From positions 62,001 through 126,000 of the forward strand of contig DATGZN010000015.1 of the NCBI GenBank assembly GCA_035297145.1: a DNA stretch of 64,000 nucleotides, read 5' to 3'. Below, piece by piece: positions 26,014 to 36,314 of the stretch; the stretch's first letter is position 1; each line of letters opens with the position of its first letter. Under the pieces are notes generated by a model. The model did not search any database, was not told the origin of the DNA, and saw only the letters and a program-made list of their open reading frames with translations. The stretch is from QHXW01 sp035297145 (GTDB lineage: Bacteria; Acidobacteriota; Terriglobia; Bryobacterales; Bryobacteraceae). The translations under genes and the position numbers were made by a program.

Positions 26014-26871
26014 TTATTTCTCCCGGTTACGAATCCGAATATCACCGTTGAACGCGTCGAATTTCAGCTCCGGGCCGCCTTGCCCGACGCGCACACCGTA
26101 AAACTGATTGCTTTTGTACACGTACTTGCCATCTCTTTGCTCTCGCACCGCGGGCCGGCTGGGCAGAGCCGTGACATCAAAATCGGTGTAAGCGCTGCCG
26201 TTGAACGTCTTGAGCCACATGTCCGCCGAAAGCCCTCGACGAAACGCAACCTCCACGTCACCGTTCAGCGACCCGAAATCACTGGCCCCCGTGGGATTGC
26301 GCCGGTACGATACGTGCACCGGCCGGTTGAGCGCGTATGCATGCCCCGATCCCGCAATCTCCACCAGATCCAGACCGCCGTTGATGTTCTCCGCATCAAA
26401 CGCACCGTCCGTGCCTTCGACCCGAATCTCGCCTTGATTCACTGTCCGCAGCCGCACCGCAGTTTCGCGCGGAACATGCAGCGTGAAATCGAAGCTCACT
26501 TCGTACCCGTAGTATCGCGAGCCGCGGTAATTCACCGACCCGTCGCCGCACTTGCAGCGAAACGGCCCATCCACAAATAGCCGCAATTCGTCATCCCGCG
26601 GCCCCATATCCAGCCTCACCTCGCGCTTCGCCTCCTGCGCCTTCTCCGGCGATCGTGCGCGAATCGTTTTGTGAATCTCGATTTTGATCTCGTGCGTGTC
26701 CGCGCCCAGCACCGTCACGGAGCCGTCAAAGTTATCCACATCGATCTTCTTCGCCGCAGGAAGCGTTCGCTCGATGGCTTCCTGCTCCTTCACGGTGAAG
26801 TTGTCATCCCAATCCGACGCCCAAGCTGCGCCGAACGCCACCACCGCGAGACCCAAGATCCTTGTCCTCAT
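26014..26871 (-). CDS. DUF4097-family exported beta-helix protein, second copy
   Basis: 285 residues from the ATG at 26871, which overlaps the anti-sigma stop (ATGA) and gives a clean signal peptide (MRTRILGLAVVAFGAAWA). The solenoid pattern is FDGSVTVLGAD, NQGEIRVEGTDG, INGGLDLVEIAG, LNGDVEVAF and FNGDIRIRN. A CKCGDG turn near residue 114 could hold a disulfide. It shares fold and tail motif with the next gene, so the two are a tandem duplication that has diverged far. Confidence 0.8.
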   Translation of the reverse strand: MRTRILGLAVVAFGAAWASDWDDNFTVKEQEAIERTLPAAKKIDVDNFDGSVTVLGADTHEIKIEIHKTIRARSPEKAQEAKREVRLDMGPRDDELRLFVDGPFRCKCGDGSVNYRGSRYYGYEVSFDFTLHVPRETAVRLRTVNQGEIRVEGTDGAFDAENINGGLDLVEIAGSGHAYALNRPVHVSYRRNPTGASDFGSLNGDVEVAFRRGLSADMWLKTFNGSAYTDFDVTALPSRPAVREQRDGKYVYKSNQFYGVRVGQGGPELKFDAFNGDIRIRNREK

Positions 26872-27683
26872 TTCAGTTGCCCCAGCGCCCAATCGGCGCG
26901 CTCGCGGACCTCCGGATTCACGCCTGCTTCCTGCGCCAAACCCTTCAATGGATCGGCCGCGTCTTTATCCCGAATATCCACCAGCAAATCGATCAGCGCG
27001 ATCTGCACCAGTGGTGACGTCTGCCGCTGAAGCGATTGCAGCAGGCCCTGCCGTACCATGTCGTTCGATGCCGAGGAGTGCAGCGCATCCAGCGCCGCCA
27101 GCCGAACGTTCACGTTCTGGTCGTAATCAACTGTTCGCAACAGCGCCCCGAGCACCTGCGAATCCGGCTGACCAACGCGGTAACTCCAGTCCACACCCTT
27201 CAGACGCTCGCTCGCCGACTGCTCCTGCAGCAACGACAGGGCTACCAACTGCCGCGTGTGGCGCACCTCTTCGCGCAACTGCGCCACTTCGCCGCCGCTT
27301 TGCGAACTCCGCGTGACCGAATAACCCAGCAGCAGCCCGATCGCGAGAAATGCCATGGCAAAGCCGAACTGAAATACCGGCTCGCGAGGCCACCAGCCTA
27401 CCAGCCACCTGTCGAGCTTCTCGCGCGTGGAGGGCCCGCGTTCCGCTTGCCGCAGTCCTTGCATGTAGGCTTCGAGTGTTGCCTCGAATCGCGCGCGCAG
27501 CGCACGGCTAGGCCTCTCTTCTGGGATGGCGCCCAGCTTCTTCCAGATCGCACCTAGCGTCTCGGCTTCCGCGCGGCATGCCGGGCATGTCGCGAAATGC
27601 GCTTGCATCCCGGATTTCCCGGCCTCATCCATCGCGCCGGTCCAATAATCCGGCAATTGGTCTCTTACGTCATCGCAATTCAT
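26868..27683 (-). CDS. Anti-sigma factor with zinc-finger N-terminus and HEAT-like periplasmic repeats
   Basis: 271 residues. The N-terminus is an anti-sigma zinc finger: MNCDDVRDQLPDYW and HFATCPACRAEAE (His-x3-Cys-x2-Cys). A membrane helix lies at about 148-168 (GFAMAFLAIGLLLGYSV). After it come helical HEAT-like repeats (VNVRLAALDALHS, PLVQIALIDLLVDI, PEVRERADWALGQL). It probably holds the ECF sigma factor encoded just upstream until envelope stress is sensed outside. Its start overlaps the sigma stop and its stop overlaps the first DUF4097 start. Confidence 0.85.
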   Translation of the reverse strand: MNCDDVRDQLPDYWTGAMDEAGKSGMQAHFATCPACRAEAETLGAIWKKLGAIPEERPSRALRARFEATLEAYMQGLRQAERGPSTREKLDRWLVGWWPREPVFQFGFAMAFLAIGLLLGYSVTRSSQSGGEVAQLREEVRHTRQLVALSLLQEQSASERLKGVDWSYRVGQPDSQVLGALLRTVDYDQNVNVRLAALDALHSSASNDMVRQGLLQSLQRQTSPLVQIALIDLLVDIRDKDAADPLKGLAQEAGVNPEVRERADWALGQLK

Positions 27684-28243
27684 GATGCTTTCTCACCAGA
27701 GAGTTCAAAAAAAATCTGCCCCAGTTCGCGGACTGCCCGAAACACACGCAGCTTCACCGCGCCCACTTCGCATCCCAGCACCTCGGCAATCTCGCTGTAT
27801 TTGAGGTTCTGGAACCGGCTGAGCACCAGCACCTCGCGCTTTTCGAGCGGCAGCCGGTCGAGCGCCCGACGCAGCAGTCTGATTTCCTGCGCTTGCTCCA
27901 ACTGCTCCTGCGGATCGGCGTCCGAGCTGGCCACGCTCTCCCAGGCCGCCTCGTCGTCCGGCACAACCTCGAGCCGGCGCTTGCGCGCCTGATCGATGTG
28001 CGCATTGCGCGCGATCTGGTACATCCACGCGGCGAAGCTAGTATCCGCCTGAAACGTCTGCCGGTATTTCAATATGCGAAAAAACACGTCCTGCACCAGA
28101 TCCTCACTCAATCCACGATTCGCGGTGAGCCGCAGGAAAAAATTGAACAGCATGCGGTGATGGCGATCGAACAAAACGCCGATGCGTTCCACGTCACCGT
28201 CGCGAACCGCGAGCATCACCGCCTGATCCGCCTGGGCTTCCAC
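27680..28243 (-). CDS. ECF-type RNA polymerase sigma factor
   Basis: 187 residues. Region 2: LFDRHHRMLFNFFLRLT, LSEDLVQDVFFRILKY and SFAAWMYQIARNAHIDQAR. Region 4: LDRLPLEKREVLVLSRFQNLKYSEIAE then VGAVKLRVFRAV. There is no sigma region 1 or 3. It heads an operon of anti-sigma, two DUF4097 proteins and an ABC ATPase. A TGTAACC element upstream suggests it transcribes its own operon. Confidence 0.93.
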   Translation of the reverse strand: MEAQADQAVMLAVRDGDVERIGVLFDRHHRMLFNFFLRLTANRGLSEDLVQDVFFRILKYRQTFQADTSFAAWMYQIARNAHIDQARKRRLEVVPDDEAAWESVASSDADPQEQLEQAQEIRLLRRALDRLPLEKREVLVLSRFQNLKYSEIAEVLGCEVGAVKLRVFRAVRELGQIFFELSGEKAS

Positions 28244-28277
28244 TAGAATCTTTTCCTCATTGCGGCCTGCATTCCTG

Positions 28278-28305
28278 TAAACTGGCCTTCCCGGAAAAGG
28301 TTACA
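28278..28305 (-). promoter_or_regulatory. Putative ECF-type autoregulatory promoter of the sigma operon
   Basis: On the minus strand, TGTAACCTTTT (from 28305) resembles the AAC-T-rich -35 of several ECF sigma factors. A 16-nt spacer and AGTTTA (28283 to 28278) follow, 35 bp before the sigma gene. The match rests on the -35 alone, since the -10 of such promoters varies by group. Confidence 0.35.
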
Positions 28306-28320
28306 ACTGTTTGCCACAAT

Positions 28321-29265
28321 GTGGATACCGGAGGCAGCCTGAGAATCCAGCTAAATCAGCAGGATGCGGGTAAACGGCTGGATCATGCGGTCCACCAGCG
28401 CTTTCCCCAATTCAGCCGCGCGCGGGTGCAGGATTGGATCAAACATGGCCGCGTGCTCGTCAATGGGAAGGCGGCGCGGGCGTCATATATTGTCCGCCAA
28501 GCTGATGTTGTTGACGTCGAGCCCTCCGATCCCGCCCCGCTTCGTGCCACTCCTGAGCAGATCCCCCTCACCATCCTCTACGAAGACGCGGACGTCGTTG
28601 CCATCGACAAGCCCGCCGGGATGGTGGTGCATGCCGGCGCAGGAGTGCACTCCGGAACGCTGGTAAACGCACTCCTGCATCGCTTTGGCTCGCTCTCGCG
28701 GCACGCGGGCGAGTTGCGGCCTGGCATCGTTCACCGCCTTGATCGTTACACCAGCGGCGTGCTCCTGGTGGCCAAGAACGACGCCGCGCACCAACGCCTC
28801 GCCGAACAATTCGCATCGCGCCAGGTGGAGAAGACTTACCTCGCCCTGGTTCACGGAAAAGTGAAACAGGATCGCGGCCGCATCGAAAAGCCGATTGCGC
28901 GCGATCCCCGGCAGCGCATTCGCATGACCGCCCGCCTGGCCCATGGCCGCGCCGCCTGGAGCGAATATCACGTGCTGAGCCGATTCGCCGGCTTCACGTT
29001 GCTCGAGGTCCGCATCGGCACCGGCCGCACACACCAGATCCGTGTCCATCTGGCGAGCATCGGCCACCCCGTCGTAGGCGACCGCCTCTACGGCGCGCCT
29101 GCGCAGATCGGCAACACTCCCCCTCTGGCGCGTTACTTCCTCCACGCGCACCGCATCAAGTTCCACCAGCCGTCCACAGGCGAGCAGGTAACCGTGGAAT
29201 CCCCACTGCCGGAAGATCTCGAAACCTGGCTGAGTGTTCTCCGCGTCTCTGCGCCTCCGCGGTGA
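28321..29265 (+). CDS. RluD-type ribosomal large subunit pseudouridine synthase
   Basis: 314 residues from a GTG at 28321. An S4 RNA-binding domain (about 18-75) precedes the pseudouridylase domain. The catalytic Asp141 is in HRLDRYTSGVLLVA, and the RIGTGRTHQIRVHLASIGHP motif is present. It isomerises uridines in 23S rRNA; RluD would modify helix 69, but the exact target cannot be read here. Tyr replaces the usual Asp in the HRLDKDTSG motif, which is a tolerated variant. The last ten residues and stop codon are encoded by a sequence that looks like an inserted dispersed repeat (29237-29266). Confidence 0.9.
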   Translation: MDTGGSLRIQLNQQDAGKRLDHAVHQRFPQFSRARVQDWIKHGRVLVNGKAARASYIVRQADVVDVEPSDPAPLRATPEQIPLTILYEDADVVAIDKPAGMVVHAGAGVHSGTLVNALLHRFGSLSRHAGELRPGIVHRLDRYTSGVLLVAKNDAAHQRLAEQFASRQVEKTYLALVHGKVKQDRGRIEKPIARDPRQRIRMTARLAHGRAAWSEYHVLSRFAGFTLLEVRIGTGRTHQIRVHLASIGHPVVGDRLYGAPAQIGNTPPLARYFLHAHRIKFHQPSTGEQVTVESPLPEDLETWLSVLRVSAPPR

Positions 29266-29266
29266 A
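29237..29266. repeat. Possible dispersed repeat forming the 3' end of the pseudouridine synthase gene
   Basis: TTCTCCGCGTCTCTGCGCCTCCGCGGTGAA is an internally repetitive CTC-CGC string. From memory, close variants recur between genes in many environmental bacteria. Here it supplies the last codons (LRVSAPPR) and the TGA stop. Only one copy is in this window, so the repeat status rests on recollection. Confidence 0.35.
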
Positions 29267-29283
29267 AGCTATAATCGTGTCAT

Positions 29284-30222
29284 ATGAAATACCTGCTCAC
29301 CGGGGTCCTGGTTGCTCTTGGTGTCGCCCTTGGTGTCTCCCTCGCCGCGCAGCAGCCGGATCAAAAACCGGCGGCCGACGCCCCCGACACCCGCATCGTC
29401 CTTGAAGTGAACCGCGTCGACATGCTGTTCACCGTCACCGACAAAAAGGGCCGGTTCATCACCGATCTGGGCAAGGACGACTTCGCCGTCTTCGAAAACA
29501 GGCGGCCGCAGACCATCCAGGAGTTCACCGCGGAAAGCGATCTGCCCCTACGCATCGCCATCCTGATCGACACCAGCAACAGCATCCGCGACCGCTTCAA
29601 ATTCGAGCAGCAGGCCGCCGTCGACTTCATCAACAGCGTCATCCGCCGCGGCCAGGATAGGGCCATGCTGGTCAGTTTTGACTCCTCCGCCGAGCTGGTA
29701 GCCGACCTGATTGACGATCCCGACAAGCTTGCCGCAGCCATTCGCAGCCTGCGCCCCGGCGGCGGAACCGCCCTTTACGACGCGCTCTATTACGCCTGCC
29801 GCGATAAGCTCCAACTCGACAAGCCGCGCTACCGGTTCCGCCGCGCGGTCATCATTGTGAGCGACGGCGACGACAACCAGAGCCGCGTCTCCCGCGACCA
29901 GGCCCTGGAAATGGCTCAAAAAGCCGATGCGGTGATTTATTGCATCTCAACCAACATCACGCGCATCGAAAGCGACGGTGACAAGATCCTGAAATATCTC
30001 GCGCTCGAAACCGGCGGCCAATCGTTCTTTCCGTTCAAAGCCGAGGATTTGGCGCAGTCATTCGAGAACATCGCCAACGAGCTCCGCCACCAGTACGCCA
30101 TCTTCTATCGCCCCGAACCGTTCCACACCGACGGCCTCTACCACACCGTCGATCTACGCGTGAAGAACCGGCACGACGTGGTGGTCCGCGCCCGCAAAGG
30201 CTACTACGCACCAAAAATGTAG
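29284..30222 (+). CDS. Secreted acidobacterial-type VWFA domain protein
   Basis: 312 residues with a signal peptide (MKYLLTGVLVALGVALG). It belongs to the VWFA-related family expanded in Acidobacteria. An N-terminal strand-rich part (VDMLFTVTDKKGRFITDLG) precedes a von Willebrand A domain with MIDAS motif DTSNS (96-100), GGGTALYDAL and IIVSDGDDNQS. It is likely a metal-dependent binding protein in the periplasm or outside. TATAAT at 29270-29275 lies eight bases before the ATG, so transcription would begin almost at the start codon (near-leaderless); the -35 is poor. Confidence 0.88.
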   Translation: MKYLLTGVLVALGVALGVSLAAQQPDQKPAADAPDTRIVLEVNRVDMLFTVTDKKGRFITDLGKDDFAVFENRRPQTIQEFTAESDLPLRIAILIDTSNSIRDRFKFEQQAAVDFINSVIRRGQDRAMLVSFDSSAELVADLIDDPDKLAAAIRSLRPGGGTALYDALYYACRDKLQLDKPRYRFRRAVIIVSDGDDNQSRVSRDQALEMAQKADAVIYCISTNITRIESDGDKILKYLALETGGQSFFPFKAEDLAQSFENIANELRHQYAIFYRPEPFHTDGLYHTVDLRVKNRHDVVVRARKGYYAPKM

Positions 30223-30297
30223 CATCTTCGGGAACAAACTAAGCGCTCAGCACGTTTACTAAGGAACGCTGTAGAAGCGGCGCTCATGTCTGATTGC

Positions 30298-30321
30298 GAG
30301 CCGCGACCGGGAGGGAGCGGT
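30298..30321. repeat. Dispersed intergenic repeat, copy 2
   Basis: GAGCCGCGACCGGGAGGGAGCGGT matches the reverse complement of 21569-21591 apart from about two changes at the centre. It lies between the VWFA gene and the next small gene. The flanking 146-bp gap contains no gene. Confidence 0.5.
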
Positions 30322-30368
30322 GAATCAGCAGCTTCTCCGCGACCGGCTGCGGCGTACTGGAGGATTCC

Positions 30369-30743
30369 GTGCGAAAGCTTCTGCTCTGTGCGCTATTGTC
30401 TACCTTTGCTCTGCAAGCCGCCGAACTCACCGGCAAATGGTCCGGGAGCTTCGATATCACAAACTCTGAGGGAGAAACCAAAGCCGACTCGGCTTACATG
30501 GACTTGAAGGAGACCGGTAGCGCGGTCACCGGAACTGCCGGCCCCAACTCGGAAAAGCAATGGTCGCTCCGAAAAGGAAAATTGGAGGGCCAGAATCTGA
30601 CGTTTGAAGTCGCGATGGATGACGGTGGCGTTTTGGCCTTTGAGTTGACCTTTGATGGAACGTCGATCCAGGGTACGTGCACGGGTACGGGAGGTGGCGG
30701 CGAGAAAATGTCGGCCAAAGTGAATTTGAAGCGGACATCTTGA
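30369..30743 (+). CDS. Small secreted protein of unknown function
   Basis: 124 residues from a GTG start preceded by GGAGGA. The signal peptide is MRKLLLCALLSTFALQA. The mature part is a beta-rich barrel-like sequence (LTGKWSGSFDITNSEG, KGKLEGQNLTFEVAM, FELTFDGTSIQGTC) similar in pattern to small lipocalin/calycin-like acidobacterial proteins. No ligand or enzyme motif is evident. It converges on the deacetylase-caspase gene. Confidence 0.7.
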   Translation: MRKLLLCALLSTFALQAAELTGKWSGSFDITNSEGETKADSAYMDLKETGSAVTGTAGPNSEKQWSLRKGKLEGQNLTFEVAMDDGGVLAFELTFDGTSIQGTCTGTGGGGEKMSAKVNLKRTS

Positions 30744-30795
30744 TTCTCGCTGTCGCGCAGAGCGTCCCAAAACGCGGTCGGCCTGCGTCTGCGCC

Positions 30796-33477
30796 CTAAT
30801 TCAGCGTCTTCAGAATCTCCCGCACCTCCGCGGCCTTGGGTGAGTTCGGCCACAGAGCCAGATACTGCTCATAGTGGGCCTTAGCTTCGCTGCGTCGCCC
30901 CATTTTCAAGTAGAGCTCTGCAATGTTGCCGTGAGCTTCCTTGCGCTTCGGGTCAGCCTGCAACGTCTTCTCCAGCCACGTCGCGGCATCGTCATAGCGG
31001 CCCATTTTGTAATAGATAAAACCCAGATTGTTCAGTAGTACGGGATCACTGGGCTTCAATTGCACGGCTCTCTGGAATGCGTCCAGTGCCAGGTCGTACT
31101 TCTTCTCGCGATAGAACTGCTGGCCCTGCCGGTCGAGTTCATACGCGCGCGATGACGGCGATTTCCCTGCCGGCGGCGCGGCGTGCACCGCATCCAGCTT
31201 CGCCAGTTTCGCGGATTCAGCCTGCACGCTCTGTTGCAGTTTGAGCAGTTCCGCTTGCTTGGAGGCGATTTCCTTCTGAAGCGTCTCCAACTGCCCGGTG
31301 AGCTGCATGGCCTTGGGGTCGAACTGTTGGCTTGCCGAGCTCAGCGGCTCCGGCTGCAATTCAAAAACAAACTCACCGCCTTCACTCCCCACAAGATTAC
31401 CCACCGCCGGCGTCTGTCGCGAAAATTTCGAAACGATTGGGCTGACGTAAGCGCCCAACTCCGACGCTGTGATGAAACCGTTGTTGTCGAGATCTGCCTG
31501 CCCGGAAAGACCCTGCAATACCGCCCACGTGAATACCGAGTGCCCGTCCGGCCCGTCGTCGGCAACCTGCTGCTCTGCGCCCCCGGCCGTCAGGATCTGC
31601 CGTGAGACCCGCCGCGAAATCTCCTCCAGGTAGCTGTGGTCTTGCGAGAATGCGCTTCCGCCTCGCGTCAAGGCCAGGCCGCTGTAGCAGGAGTCCATCA
31701 CGAAGTAAATGTGTTTTGCCGCGATCAGATCGCAGGCGTCGCGAAGCGAATTCATGCTGATCGCGGTCGAGTAGTAGTTGGATCGGTCAGCATCCACCGG
31801 GATAATAAATCCGATATCGCGATTGTCAGAGAGCGTTCGGGTCGCGCCGTGGCCCGCAAAGAAAAAGAAGACACGGTCCTCCCGTTGCACCTGATTCGCA
31901 TTCGCAAATTCGTCCCCCAGGATCCCCAGAATGCGCTGCCGCGTTGCCTCACCGTCAAGCAATTTGCGAATGTTCTCTTTCTTGAAACCGAACTTGGTGG
32001 TGAGCACTCGCTCGATGGCATTTGCATCGTTGACGCAATAGCGGAGCTTCGGCCACTGCTGGTAGTCGTTGATGCCGATGATCACCGCCCAGCTGTCTCG
32101 ATAGAGAGGCTGCGAAGTCTGCGTGCCAACAGAAGGTGCCGGTGTTTCCGCTATCGCGCGTTCAGCGCCCACTGGCGGAGCCGTCTTCTCAAACCGGCCC
32201 TGGTCGAAGCTCAGGAACGTGTAGTTCTGGCGGATGAGCTCCTCGATAACCTGTGGAAGCGCAGCAACGCTTTGGCGGTGAATGTCATGGAACAGGATGA
32301 TGCCGCGCTGCGTCCGGTTCAGTTCGTGCAGAACGCGCATCGCAATTGACTCGGGGATTGGATCGGCCCAGTCCAGTGAGTCGATGTTCCACATCACCGA
32401 CTTCAGCCCGTCGCCGTTCACTTCGTCCAGAATCGCCTGATTGCGTGCGCCATACGGCGGACGGAAGAGCACCGGTCTCTGCCCGATGACCTTGTTCAGG
32501 ATCAGGTTGGTCCGCTCGATCTCTTGAACCCGATCCGTCTCCGGCAGCTTGGGAAGCTCCGGGTGCGAGTAGCTGTGGTTGGCGATGACGTGCCCTGCAT
32601 CCAGCACCTTGCGGGCGATATCGGCGGTGGGCATGAGCTGCACCTGATTCGCGCTGTCCACCCGGCCGAGGTTCTTTCCCAGCTCAAAGAAACAGGCTCT
32701 CACGCCGTACTTCTGAAGCAACGCCAGTATCTGCTCGGTGTACTTGCGGTGCGGGCCGTCGTCAAAGGTCAGGGCCACGCTCTTCGCGGGAAAGTCATTG
32801 CCGAATACCTCGTTCCGGTTGGCGCCGCGCATGCTTTCCGCTGGTTCGCTGGCTACGCTGCCGCCGATTTCCGCCAGCACTTTCTCACGGCTGGTTTGCG
32901 TTTTGAGATACCGAACGTAGCTGTCCCATTTCTCACGCGATCCACCCGCGCCGCGCGTTTCAAACTGGGAAAAGATGCGCGTGACCTCCTCGCGGTAAGC
33001 CAGCTGGATCGATTGCAGATTGTCGAACACGCTCCGGATCGAGCCGCTCAACGGATCTCGCGAGCCAGGCGGCGCCATCGCGTTCAATTCGTCGATCAAG
33101 TCGAGGAAAGCAAGCTTATCCGCATCGTGCAGTGCGGGGTCGTCTGAGAGGTAGTGAATAAGCTGGCGAATGCCGTCTGCGTTCTTCCGCGAATAATCCC
33201 CGGTGAGCTTTTCCGTGACTTCCTCAAGGGTCTCCTGTTTGCTGTAAAAAATCTTGCGTCCGGCGAGCAGACAACGGTTGCGCGTCTGGTCGTCAAGCGA
33301 TTCTTGCCCGTCCATCAACACAATAATCTGGCGGTAATCCGCCAGTATTCTGTTCAATGACGCTTGTAGTGCGGGATCCGCCCGAAACTGAGTTCGGTGC
33401 CGGAACCACCCGAAGTAAACGAGCAGACCACACGCGACAATCGCCGCACCAGCGACAAGAACCCACCTGAGCCTCAT
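30796..33477 (-). CDS. Four-part fusion: NodB polysaccharide deacetylase, caspase-like peptidase, EF-hand-like loop and TPR
   Basis: 893 residues. One N-terminal membrane anchor (5-24) is followed by a helical region to 220. A NodB deacetylase spans about 230-425: TFDDGP (237-242), HSYSH (301-305), RPPYG (339-343) and LFHDIH (395-400) supply the metal and catalytic residues. A C14 caspase-like domain spans about 460-690: FAGHGATR with His543 and MDSCYSG with Cys597 form the dyad. DLDNNGFITASEL (662-674) matches an EF-hand calcium loop. A coiled coil (about 725-760) and three TPRs to the end complete it. The likely topology is anchored with all enzyme domains in the periplasm. Nothing upstream or downstream forms an obvious operon. 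The frame is uninterrupted, so the fusion is real. Confidence 0.88.
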   Translation of the reverse strand: MRLRWVLVAGAAIVACGLLVYFGWFRHRTQFRADPALQASLNRILADYRQIIVLMDGQESLDDQTRNRCLLAGRKIFYSKQETLEEVTEKLTGDYSRKNADGIRQLIHYLSDDPALHDADKLAFLDLIDELNAMAPPGSRDPLSGSIRSVFDNLQSIQLAYREEVTRIFSQFETRGAGGSREKWDSYVRYLKTQTSREKVLAEIGGSVASEPAESMRGANRNEVFGNDFPAKSVALTFDDGPHRKYTEQILALLQKYGVRACFFELGKNLGRVDSANQVQLMPTADIARKVLDAGHVIANHSYSHPELPKLPETDRVQEIERTNLILNKVIGQRPVLFRPPYGARNQAILDEVNGDGLKSVMWNIDSLDWADPIPESIAMRVLHELNRTQRGIILFHDIHRQSVAALPQVIEELIRQNYTFLSFDQGRFEKTAPPVGAERAIAETPAPSVGTQTSQPLYRDSWAVIIGINDYQQWPKLRYCVNDANAIERVLTTKFGFKKENIRKLLDGEATRQRILGILGDEFANANQVQREDRVFFFFAGHGATRTLSDNRDIGFIIPVDADRSNYYSTAISMNSLRDACDLIAAKHIYFVMDSCYSGLALTRGGSAFSQDHSYLEEISRRVSRQILTAGGAEQQVADDGPDGHSVFTWAVLQGLSGQADLDNNGFITASELGAYVSPIVSKFSRQTPAVGNLVGSEGGEFVFELQPEPLSSASQQFDPKAMQLTGQLETLQKEIASKQAELLKLQQSVQAESAKLAKLDAVHAAPPAGKSPSSRAYELDRQGQQFYREKKYDLALDAFQRAVQLKPSDPVLLNNLGFIYYKMGRYDDAATWLEKTLQADPKRKEAHGNIAELYLKMGRRSEAKAHYEQYLALWPNSPKAAEVREILKTLN

Positions 33478-33538
33478 ACCAACCCAGGTTCATTGTAATG
33501 CGGTCTTCAACCGCACTGGCCTGGGTGTATGCGGCCTG

Positions 33539-35749
<2,211 letters not shown>

Positions 35750-36314
35750 GCACCACCTCCTGGGGAATTGTACCCGTTTCGGGAAAGCCAAGTTTGTCAG
35801 TTATCCCCGAACAGTGTAAGATCGTACCGGAGCGTTTCTGCAAAGCAGGTGAGGTCCCTAATTTTTGATCCAACAGTCAAAAATAGGGAATCCGGCTCGA
35901 ATGAAACTGCGCTGGTGAGCAAGCTCCGGCTGGGTTGCCCGGAACGGAGAAGCCTAAAGGCGCTCGGCGGATGCCCGCCCCGTTTACAAAAGTGGGGGTC
36001 AAAACGGGGGTCGCACGGCCCAGTGGTACGCTCCAACCTCCTCAGCCATCACCGCTCGTGCCGTAATCTTTCGTAACCGGCTATTACCTGCTTCTGACCT
36101 AGGTTATTGGCTCTTTGCCTAGGCACACAGTCAAATATTAACCATGTTTCTAACAGTTATCGCTTGCGACTGTTCCATCGGAGGCGCCAACTAAATTACC
36201 GCGCTTTTAATGTGTGTTAAAGACAACGTCGCGGACGGCAAATTAACACTCCAAAATCGGCAAAATGGTTAAGATATTTCTAGATTTCACTCAGCTATCC
36301 CACGGGGACGTTCG
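35750..36314. other. Gene-free stretch with a strong hairpin and an AT-rich half
   Basis: In this 565-bp region I see no gene. CCCTAATTTTTGA (35856-35868) pairs with TCAAAAATAGGG (35877-35888) with one bulged base, a 12-bp stem without a T-tract. From 36100 the composition becomes AT-rich, with TTAACCAT at 36138-36145 and its inverse ATGGTTAA at 36265-36272, about 127 bp apart. This half probably carries the control region of the Wzz-like gene, which starts at 36315. Confidence 0.45.
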
